In this document: positions 13,800 through 20,497 of the stretch, piece by piece | Position numbering within the stretch: position 1 is the stretch's first letter | Layout: each line of letters starts with the position of its first letter | From: Pseudomonadota bacterium | Lineage (GTDB): Bacteria; Chloroflexota; UBA6077; JAJPHF01 | DNA length: 26,100 bases | Assembly: GCA_021325365.1 (NCBI GenBank) | Contig: JAJPHF010000121.1 | Coordinates: forward strand, 1-26,100 | Direction of reading: 5' to 3' | The notes under the pieces: generated by a model | Database searches by the model: none | Seen by the model: only the letters and a program-made list of their open reading frames with translations | What the model was told of the DNA's origin: nothing | Translations under genes and position numbers: made by a program

Positions 13800-15263
13800 C
13801 TAGCTGGCCTTCTTCGCGGCGCTGGGCTGGGGGCTGGCGATGACGATCGACTTGCTCTCCAGGTAGTAGTCAAGCGCCTCGACGCCGTGCTCCTTGCCGT
13901 AGCCGCTCTGCTTGAAGCCGCCGAACGGTAGCTCGTCGTAGGCCACGTGCAGGTTGTTCACCCAGGTGTAGCCGGCCTCGATGCGCTCGGCCGCCTCCTG
14001 CGCCTTCGCCAGGTTCGTCGTCCAGATCGACGAGCCCAGCCCGTACTTCGAGTTGTTGGCCTGCGCGATGGCGTCGTCCAGGTCCTTCACGCGGAAGACG
14101 GGCAGCGCCGGGCCGAAGCACTCCTCCTGGACGATCCGCGTGTCGGTGGGCACGTTCTCCAGCACGGTCGGCTGGTAGAAGTTGCCGTGCGCGTACTCCT
14201 CGCCCTCCGGCCGCTTGCCGCCGACGAGCACCTTCGCGCCGCGCTGGACGGCCTCCTGCACCATCTCCTCGACTTCCTGGCGCTGCTTCGCGGTGTGCAG
14301 CGGCCCGGTGGTGACGCCTTGCTGCAAGCCGTTGCCCACGCGCAGGCGCTGGACCTTGGGCAGGAACTTCTCGAGGAACGTGTCGGCGATGCTCTCGAAC
14401 AGGTAGAGCCGCTTAACCGCGAGGCAGGCCTGACCGCAGTTGAAGAAGCGGCCCACCGACGCCGCGCTGGCGGCCGCGTCCAGGTCCGCGTCGTCGCAGA
14501 CGATCATCGGGTCGCTGCCGCCCAGCTCCAGCGTCACCCGCTTGATCTCCTGCGCGGCGACCTCCATGACGTGCTTACCGGTGCCCGTCTCGCCGGTGAA
14601 GGCGATCTTGCGCACCAGCGGGTTGACCAGCAGCTCCTCGCCGGCCACGCCGCCAGGCCCGGTGATGATGTTTAGCACGCCCGCCGGCACGCCGGCCTCG
14701 TGGAACAGCTCGACGAGGCGGATCGCCGCGAGCGGCGTCGTGCTGGCCGGCTTCACGACCACCGTGTTGCCCGTGACCAGCGCGGGGGCGATCTTGTTGC
14801 CCATCAGCGAGACGGGGAAGTTCCAGGGCACGATGGCCGCGCAGACGCCAACCGGCTGCTTCACCACCAGCCCGTACTTGTCCTTCTCGGCCAGCGGCAC
14901 GTACTCGCCGCGGACCTTGTTCGACAGGCCGGCGTAGAACTCCAGGTTCTCGGCGAAGCGGTTCACCTCGATCTGCGACTCGCGGAGTGTCTTGCCCTGC
15001 TCCTTGGTCTCGATCTCGGCGATCTCCTTCATGTGCTCTTTGACGAGCTCGGCGGCCTTGAACAGCGTCTCGGCACGCTTGGTGGCCGGCGTGGCCGCCC
15101 AGCCGCGGAAGGCCTCGTGGGCGATCTCGACGGCGCGGCGCACGTCCTCGGCGTCCGCCTTGGGCACGGTGTCCACCACCTCGCCGGTCGCGGGGTTGTG
15201 GATCTCCATCACCGCGCCGCTGCGCGCGGCGGTGGGCTCGCCGCCGACAATCATCTTCGCCAT
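13800..15263 (-). CDS. NAD(P)-dependent aldehyde dehydrogenase
   Basis: This 487-residue aldehyde dehydrogenase has all superfamily marks: IVPWNFPVSLMGNKIAPAL, KPASTTPLAA, FTGETGTGKHVM, general base Glu246 in LELGGSDPMIV, catalytic Cys280 in NCGQACLAVKR (34 residues on, the normal spacing), EECFGPALPVFRV and the end PFGGFKQSGYGKEHG. It oxidises an aldehyde to the acid; succinate-semialdehyde- or lactaldehyde-type enzymes look similar, so the substrate is open. The ATG at 15263 has AGAGGGTGA just upstream and gives the usual N-terminus; the longer frame is not supported. It is monocistronic, ending at the shared hairpin at 13745-13777. Confidence 0.94.
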   Translation of the reverse strand: MAKMIVGGEPTAARSGAVMEIHNPATGEVVDTVPKADAEDVRRAVEIAHEAFRGWAATPATKRAETLFKAAELVKEHMKEIAEIETKEQGKTLRESQIEVNRFAENLEFYAGLSNKVRGEYVPLAEKDKYGLVVKQPVGVCAAIVPWNFPVSLMGNKIAPALVTGNTVVVKPASTTPLAAIRLVELFHEAGVPAGVLNIITGPGGVAGEELLVNPLVRKIAFTGETGTGKHVMEVAAQEIKRVTLELGGSDPMIVCDDADLDAAASAASVGRFFNCGQACLAVKRLYLFESIADTFLEKFLPKVQRLRVGNGLQQGVTTGPLHTAKQRQEVEEMVQEAVQRGAKVLVGGKRPEGEEYAHGNFYQPTVLENVPTDTRIVQEECFGPALPVFRVKDLDDAIAQANNSKYGLGSSIWTTNLAKAQEAAERIEAGYTWVNNLHVAYDELPFGGFKQSGYGKEHGVEALDYYLESKSIVIASPQPSAAKKAS

Positions 15264-15787
15264 CGTGTCACCCTCTCTCCCACGGCGATGGTCGCCGCTA
15301 TGCTGCATGTGGGGCCTTGCGTCGTGCTCTGGGGGTAGGCCAGCGCTCACGGGTCGCGCGCACATGCCGCGCGGCGCGCCGCCGCGGGCCGGGCAGGGGC
15401 CCAACAGGCTCAGAGGTGCAAGGACCTATGGCGATTATATCAATCCTGGGGATGCGCTCTGGCGACGGCAGCCGCGGGAGGCGAGCCGGCCACGCGCGCC
15501 GGCCGCCTGGCGGGGCGTGGGCGCGCTAAGTACTCGGCCAGGGATGGTGCGTAGCTTTGGCTTCGCCAAACCTACACACCAAACTGGGCCGGCAGCTTAG
15601 GGCGGCGGGCGGTCGGGCGAGCGGTCGGCCGAGGGCGGCGCTGGCGCTCGGCGTCGGGCGGGCGGTGGGGCTCGGCGCGCAGGACACGGCGCGCGTGGGG
15701 ATCGCGGACTGGTACTCGCGCGCGTGCCCGGCGGCTTCCAGTCGTCGCACTGTCGCGCGCCGGTCAGTTAGCGCTGGACGATCCAGC
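15264..15787. other. Non-coding gap upstream of the aldehyde dehydrogenase gene
   Basis: No frame here resembles a protein. A minus-strand TATAAT (15439-15434) could be a -10 for the aldehyde dehydrogenase gene with a 170-base leader, but no -35 is seen. A small perfect hairpin (TTTGGC/GCCAAA, 15556-15570) lies near the end of the Bax1-like gene's downstream side. Nothing else is recognised. Confidence 0.4.
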
Positions 15788-17518
15788 TCAGCCCGTCCCG
15801 ATAGCGGCCGGTGCGCCGTGTAGGCGGCGCAGGAACGCCTCGGTGTGCAGTCCGACGTCCGCGACCAGACGCACATCCTCGACGCCCGCGGCTGCCAGCC
15901 GCCCGGCGAGCTCGGCCTCCTCCACGCAGCCGGCCAGCGCCAGCGCGCGTTCCGCAGGGAGGAAGCCCGCCTCCCGCACGGCCGCCAGCACGCGGTCGAG
16001 TGCGGCCGCCGGCGGCGCCGTGCGTGGCTCGAACGCGCGCGCCGCGGCGATGACGACCGCGAGGGGGATGGGACCTGACCCCCCCGTCCCCCCTTCCCTC
16101 CGAGGGAAGGGGGGAGCCGGTGGCGGGCTGCGCCGCCCCTCCCCCCTTCCCGCATCGGGAGCGGGGACTGGGGGGGTAGGTAGCTCCACCAGCGGCAGGC
16201 CCAGCGAGGGCAGGGCGGCCGCCATGGGCGCGGGCGCCACCAGCAGCACGTCGCCGCGCCCGGCCAGGCGCGGCGCCAGCCGCGCGACGGTGGCCGCGAG
16301 CGCCGGTGTGTCGACGACGACGACCTGGACGGTCACGGCGCCCCGCGCCAGCGCGAAGTCGGGGAACAGCACGCCCTCGGGATAGACCAGCGCCGCCGGC
16401 CAGTTGCGGAGCGACCAGCCCTCGGCCTCACCGCGCCGCCGCAGCACGGCCATCTCCGGCCGCGGGTCCCACCACAGCTCGGGCGAGCTGGCGGCCTCTC
16501 TCGGCGCCTGGCCCTCGGCCATCGCTCCCTGGTCTGCCGCGTCCCGCCCCGTGAACGCGCGGAGAAACTCCGCGTTCAGACTGCACGCATACGGCCCGCC
16601 GCGCGCCTCGACGAGCGCGCTGCCCGCTCGCACCGCGCCCGGATGGCGGACCAGCGCCCGGCCCAGGGCGCGCACGACGCGACGTCCGTGCCGGGTCCAC
16701 GACCCGAGTGCATCTTGCTCGCCCAGCAGCGCGATGTGGCACGGCGCGGCCTGGGCGCGCCGCCTGGCGGGAGCCGGCTCGCCGTCGGCGGGCAGGCTGG
16801 CCGTGGCCGCCGCGCCGGGGGCGTCAACCGCCGCGGGGCGCAAGCCGGCCAGTGCCGCGTGTCCCGTGAGCGAGTCTAGGAAGGCCGCCGCGGCGTCCTG
16901 TCGGCCGCGTGCCGCGGGCGCCAGTTCCAGGTCGACGCGGGCGGCCGCGCGCAGGACCGTCTCGGCCACCAAGTGGTTGTAGATCGCCGCCACCTCGGCT
17001 GGCGTGGGGGGCAAGCCCAGGCGCACGAGTGGCGCGCGGTCCTCAGCGTCGAGCACTAGCAGCGCCTCCACGGTGTCCGGTGCCAGCTCGACCCGCGCCG
17101 CGAGCCGCCCGATGGCGGCCGTGCGCGCCGCGTCGGCCGCGAAGCCGCCGTCGTGGCGGTTCACGTCGGCGTACAGCGCCGCCCGCAGGTCGGCGGGGCT
17201 GTGCAGGTCGAGCGCCGCCAGGCGCGCGAGCGCCGGCGCGTCGAGCGCGTCGGCGAAGCCCTGGCGGCGGTAGCGGTAGTGGCCAGCCAGGCTGGCGACG
17301 ACGGCGCGCGCCAGGCGGTGGTCGGCGAAGAACTGGACCAGCACCTCACCGTCCAGCTCGGCGCGCGGTCGCCCCACCATCGATTCGAAGTAGTCGATCG
17401 CCAGCGCTAGCTGCGGGTACAGCCGCTCGTCCTTGAGGAGATAGGGATAGACTTGCGCCGGCCCGTCGGCGCCGCGGCGGCGTACCGTGCGCCGCAGGTC
17501 GTGCCAGCCCAGGCTCAC
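15788..17518 (-). CDS. Bax1-like protein (DUF790), putative nuclease partner of XPB helicase
   Basis: The GTG at 17518 starts VSLGWHDLRRTVRRRG and overlaps the helicase stop by four bases (GTGA), giving translational coupling. The 576-residue protein matches DUF790: YPYLLKDERLYPQLA, YRYRRQGFADALD, DVNRHDGGFA and a late VYPEGVLFPDFALARG. Archaeal Bax1 is a structure-specific nuclease that works with XPB in opening and cutting damaged DNA. The PDF aspartate (Asp387) is kept, but the following strand, normally LEIVGFWTPEYLEKK with Glu and Lys of the PD-(D/E)xK site, reads VQVVVVDTPALAATV, with Gln398 in place of Glu. Nuclease activity is therefore doubtful. Residues about 446-482 are encoded by a MITE-like repeat (PAPDAGRGEG to TGGSG). 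Confidence 0.8.
   Translation of the reverse strand: MSLGWHDLRRTVRRRGADGPAQVYPYLLKDERLYPQLALAIDYFESMVGRPRAELDGEVLVQFFADHRLARAVVASLAGHYRYRRQGFADALDAPALARLAALDLHSPADLRAALYADVNRHDGGFAADAARTAAIGRLAARVELAPDTVEALLVLDAEDRAPLVRLGLPPTPAEVAAIYNHLVAETVLRAAARVDLELAPAARGRQDAAAAFLDSLTGHAALAGLRPAAVDAPGAAATASLPADGEPAPARRRAQAAPCHIALLGEQDALGSWTRHGRRVVRALGRALVRHPGAVRAGSALVEARGGPYACSLNAEFLRAFTGRDAADQGAMAEGQAPREAASSPELWWDPRPEMAVLRRRGEAEGWSLRNWPAALVYPEGVLFPDFALARGAVTVQVVVVDTPALAATVARLAPRLAGRGDVLLVAPAPMAAALPSLGLPLVELPTPPVPAPDAGRGEGRRSPPPAPPFPRREGGTGGSGPIPLAVVIAAARAFEPRTAPPAAALDRVLAAVREAGFLPAERALALAGCVEEAELAGRLAAAGVEDVRLVADVGLHTEAFLRRLHGAPAAIGTG
16073..16181 (-). repeat. MITE-like palindromic repeat, copy 2, inside the Bax1-like gene
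   Basis: The ~109-bp element has terminal inverted repeats (ACCTGACCCCCCCGTCCCC at one end; the complement of ACCTACCCCCCCAGTCCCC at the other) and two internal palindromes, one being a perfect 13-base arm pair near 16090-16117. On the minus strand it aligns with copy 1 at 4056-4164. It is read through in frame, adding about 36 low-complexity residues to the protein. Confidence 0.7.
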
Positions 17519-18822
17519 GCCGCCACCTCCGGGCGGGCGGCCGGCCGGCGGCGCTGGGCACTCCGGCCCTCGACCGTGCGGCGGCTGATTAGCTCGTACA
17601 GCACCGCCGGGCGCGGCTTCGGCCGGAGCACGCGCCCCAGCCGCTGCACGTACTCGCGCGTGGCCGAGCTGCCGCTGACGACGATGGCGACGTTGGCGTC
17701 GGGCACGTCCACGCCCTCGTTCAGCACGCGGCCCGCCACGAGCTTGCTGTAGCGCTGCGCGCGGAAGCTGTCGAGGATGGCCTGCCGCTCGCGCGCCTCC
17801 GTGCGGTAGGTGATAGCCGGCAGGCACAGGCGCCGGCTGAGCTGGTCCACCAGCGCCGTGTACTCGGAGAAGACGAGCACCTTGTCCTGGCGGTGGCGGT
17901 CCAGCAGCTCGGCCACCTTCGCGATCTTCGCGTCGGCGTTCAGCGCCGTCAGCCGCGCCTCGTGGTGGGCGCGCAGGGCGCGGCGGGCCGCCGGATCGTA
18001 GCCGCTCCGCCGCACGAGATCCTTGAAGAAGTCCATGCCGCCGGTCCAGATGCGGCGCGTGGAGAGATACCAGCGGTACTCGGCCATCAGCCGGTCGTAG
18101 CGCATGCGCTCGGCGGGCGTGAGGTCCACGTACACGCGGCGCTCGCGGTACGTGGAGATGTGACGTTCGGCGGCCAAATCGGCGGGCAGGCGCCGGTAGA
18201 CTTCGGGCCCGAGCAGGTGCGCCAGGTCCACGTGGCGACCGTCGGCGCGCTCGGGTGTAGCGCTGAGGCCGAGGCGGTAGGGCGCGTCGACTTTGCGGGC
18301 GATGCTGCGATAGCTCGCCGCGGGCAGGTGGTGGGCCTCGTCGACGACGAGCAGCCCGAAATTCGGCAGGTGCCGCCCGCGCATACAGGCCGAGTCGTAG
18401 GTTGCCACGGTGAGCGGGCGCAGCTCGCGGCGGCCGCCGCCCAGCTGGCCCACCGCCTCGGCCGGCGCCCCCAGGCGCTCGACGAGCGCCGACCGCCACT
18501 GGTCCAATAGCTCCAGCGTCGGGACGACGACGAGCGTGCGGGCCTGGAGCCGCGCGGCGGCCATCAGCGCTAGCACCGTCTTGCCCGCGCCCGTGGGCAG
18601 CACGACCACGCCGCGGCCGTCAGCGCGCTCCCACGCGGCCAGCGCTTCGTCCTGGTAGGCGCGGGGCGCGAGGCCAAGCTGCACGGCGAACGGCAGGGCG
18701 CGCTCGGGCGGCAGCGGCAGCGTCGCCGCGTCGTCGGCTGGCTCGTCGTCGTCGGCCAGTCCGCTCAACACGGCGTCGCTCTCGTCAGCGAGAAAGAGGT
18801 CGAAGGCGGACTCGTCGGCCAT
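17515..18822 (-). CDS. XPB-like superfamily 2 helicase
   Basis: This 435-residue DEAH-type helicase has an acidic N-terminus (1-35), Q-like PRAYQDEALAAW (53-64), Walker A PTGAGKT (76-82), VVPTLELLDQW, DEAH (161-164), LSATP (186-190), the second RecA lobe from about 300 (KVLVFSEYTALVDQL), GRVLNEGVDVPDANVAIV and motif VI QRLGRVLR (393-400). These fit the compact XPB/Rad25-like helicases of archaea and some bacteria, which lack the long eukaryotic extensions. Its immediate partner is the Bax1-like gene, overlapping by four bases, the same pairing known in archaea. A LexA-type palindrome lies about 110 bases upstream, pointing to damage-inducible expression. Function is expected in DNA repair. 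Confidence 0.9.
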   Translation of the reverse strand: MADESAFDLFLADESDAVLSGLADDDEPADDAATLPLPPERALPFAVQLGLAPRAYQDEALAAWERADGRGVVVLPTGAGKTVLALMAAARLQARTLVVVPTLELLDQWRSALVERLGAPAEAVGQLGGGRRELRPLTVATYDSACMRGRHLPNFGLLVVDEAHHLPAASYRSIARKVDAPYRLGLSATPERADGRHVDLAHLLGPEVYRRLPADLAAERHISTYRERRVYVDLTPAERMRYDRLMAEYRWYLSTRRIWTGGMDFFKDLVRRSGYDPAARRALRAHHEARLTALNADAKIAKVAELLDRHRQDKVLVFSEYTALVDQLSRRLCLPAITYRTEARERQAILDSFRAQRYSKLVAGRVLNEGVDVPDANVAIVVSGSSATREYVQRLGRVLRPKPRPAVLYELISRRTVEGRSAQRRRPAARPEVAA

Positions 18823-18929
18823 CAGTCACCTCGGCGCGGAGTTGGCTCGACAGCTCGCGGCTCGCTACCGCCGCGACGGCAGACCGGACGGCGGCCGTCG
18901 GTGCCGCGGCAGCGCCTGCTGCCATTTCG

Positions 18930-18947
18930 TTAGAACATACGTTCTAA
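18930..18947. promoter_or_regulatory. LexA/DinR-type SOS box upstream of the XPB-Bax1 operon
   Basis: The perfect palindrome TTAGAAC-ATAC-GTTCTAA contains GAAC-N4-GTTC, the LexA operator of Gram-positive-type bacteria. On the minus strand a TACAAT box (18952-18947) abuts it, so LexA binding would cover the promoter. It stands out as an AT-rich island in GC-rich DNA, which argues against chance. Confidence 0.72.
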
Positions 18948-18952
18948 TTGTA
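18947..18952 (-). promoter_or_regulatory. Putative -10 element of the helicase operon
   Basis: TACAAT on the minus strand lies directly next to the SOS box. No clear -35 is seen at 16-18 bases. The leader would be about 115 bases long. Confidence 0.4.
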
Positions 18953-18983
18953 GCATAACCAGTTGACACCTGCACGACGGGGG

Positions 18984-19976
18984 CTACGCGCTAGCGGGGC
19001 CGGCGGGGGTCCACCAGATCTGCACCTGGCGGATGCCGACGAGCGCCACGGCCACCTGCGCGTCGAAGCGGCCGTTGGGCAGGAAGCGGATGGTGGCGTT
19101 GGCGATCGGCAGGAACGCGCGCCCGCTCTCCGCGAACCACTGCAGCAGGTGAGCTGGATCGCTGCCGCGGCGGTGGAACTGGCCGGAGATGATGAAAAGC
19201 GGCAGCGCCACCGTGATCGGTACGCGCTGCGTCGGCACCCGGGCGGCGCTACGCGGCGCGGCCGTCTCTTCGGGGACGACGACCTGGAGCGAATCCTTGC
19301 GAACCCCCATCGCGCCGGTCGCGAGGGGCGGGCCGGCCTCGGCGAGGAGATCGTACCAGTAGCCGTGGGCGACGTCGAGATAAGCGCGCTGCGGGTCGTT
19401 GAGATGGTCGCTCAGGCGGCGGCGGCCGGGGTCTACCTGGCCGATTACCAGGTGCGAGTCGGTGTACAACCGCACGCCGGACACGAGCGCTTCGCCGTGG
19501 CTCGGCGTGGGCGGCGGTTGGGCGAGTGGTGCCGCGTCCCCGTCCGCGGTCGGGACCGGGGGCGTTGGCGCGGCGAGCGGCGAGGCCAGCGGGAGTGACG
19601 TGGTCGCCGGCGCCGCGGCGGATGCGCTCGCGGCGGCCGGCGGGGTGGCCGACGCCGTCCGAGCCGCGGGCGGGGTGGAGCGCGCGCGCAGCAGAAGCGC
19701 CTGGACGCGGAGCGCCAGCTCGGCCGGTTGGGCGGGCAGGCGTGCCACATCGTCGAGCGGGGCCAGCCCGCCCGCGACGAGCGGCGGCGGGCCCTCCGGC
19801 GGCAGTAGCAGCAGCGTGGGCAGAGCTGGCTCCTGGTGCAGCAGCTGGTACAGCGTGGCGAACGAGTAGGGGGCGGGCCGCGAGGCGTCGAGGACGGCCG
19901 CGCCCCGGCCGCCCACCGTGGCGAGGTACTGCGCGACCGCCTCGCGCGCCTGGGTACAGTACGGCCGCAGCCCCAC
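18984..19976 (-). CDS. Pseudo-receiver protein with a doubled C-terminal module
   Basis: With the GTG at 19976 the protein has 330 residues. The upstream in-frame codons clearly continue a receiver-like fold (PPVLVITAHPFLEPLAGALAA), so the true start is probably further up: the best candidate is an ACG at 20072-20070, with GGGAGGAG about 8 bases before it and an in-frame stop just beyond. The N-terminal domain resembles a response-regulator receiver (AVLDAS third strand; RLPAQPAELALRVQALLLRA end), but the acidic pair after strand 1 is missing. A long Ala/Pro/Thr linker (about 100-165 in the GTG form) leads to two similar modules: HLVIGQVDPGRRRLSDHLN...AYLDVAHGYWYDLL and FIISGQFHRRG...LLQWF...AFLPIANATIRFL. 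The function is unknown. It lies upstream of the helicase unit in the same direction, with its own promoter likely. Confidence 0.65.
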   Translation of the reverse strand: MGLRPYCTQAREAVAQYLATVGGRGAAVLDASRPAPYSFATLYQLLHQEPALPTLLLLPPEGPPPLVAGGLAPLDDVARLPAQPAELALRVQALLLRARSTPPAARTASATPPAAASASAAAPATTSLPLASPLAAPTPPVPTADGDAAPLAQPPPTPSHGEALVSGVRLYTDSHLVIGQVDPGRRRLSDHLNDPQRAYLDVAHGYWYDLLAEAGPPLATGAMGVRKDSLQVVVPEETAAPRSAARVPTQRVPITVALPLFIISGQFHRRGSDPAHLLQWFAESGRAFLPIANATIRFLPNGRFDAQVAVALVGIRQVQIWWTPAGPASA

Positions 19977-20497
19977 GGCAGCGAGTGCGCCCGCGAGGGG
20001 CTCGAGGAACGGGTGCGCCGTGATGACGAGTACGGGCGGGCCGCCCGGCTCGACCGCTCGCTCGGGCTGCGTGGTGCGCTCCTCCCGCTATCGCGCGGGC
20101 CGGCCCAGCGGCCGAGCCCGTCCGCGCGGCGCGCTGCTCCCCCGCGGCGGCCCGGCTGTGTGCTTGGCAAGCCCAGGCTAGACCGGTGGGGCGCGGCGGC
20201 CGACGTCCAGAATCGTCACAGTATAGCAACTGCGCGCCAGCGGGCGGCGTCCAGACGCCAGGGAGCCGGGGGCTGGCTGGGCTGGATCCTGAGCAGCGTA
20301 TAGACCGGGGAGACGCAATCAGCGGTGGGGTAGACGAAAGCTCGGCCTGCGTGGTACTCTTGTGCGCTTTTGCTCGTTGCGGCTAAGTGCCTGGCGACCA
20401 GCTTCCGCCGCCCCGGATAGTCCACGGGCATTTGTCTCCAGTTCATGCGCAGCCTGCCGCGCCGTGCGGCGCTAGACGGAGATGACAAGGAGGGAAC
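19977..20497. other. Divergent region between the pseudo-receiver and the BNR-repeat gene
   Basis: The first ~96 bases (to 20072) are probably coding for the N-terminus of the pseudo-receiver. On the minus strand an extended -10, TGCTATACT, covers 20228-20220. On the plus strand, near 20298, TATAGA may be a -10, but no -35 is visible. The large secreted protein has a strong ribosome-binding site, AAGGAGGGAAC, just before its ATG. I see no riboswitch fold that I can name. Confidence 0.4.
20220..20228 (-). promoter_or_regulatory. Extended -10 promoter element for the pseudo-receiver gene
   Basis: On the minus strand TGCTATACT matches the extended -10 form TGnTATAAT. It would start a transcript about 140 bases before the proposed ACG start. 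Confidence 0.4.

Noticed and set aside
15264..15404. Longer start for the aldehyde dehydrogenase
   Set aside because: The added residues are not like the family, and a good ribosome-binding site precedes the ATG at 15263.
17519..18499. N-terminal extension of the Bax1-like protein
   Set aside because: It overlaps the helicase gene in another frame and is low-complexity; the GTG at 17518 with a GTGA overlap is far better.
20280..20497. Riboswitch (c-di-GMP or preQ1 type) upstream of the BNR-repeat gene
   Set aside because: Fragments such as GAAAGC caught the eye, but no conserved core of a known class could be matched.
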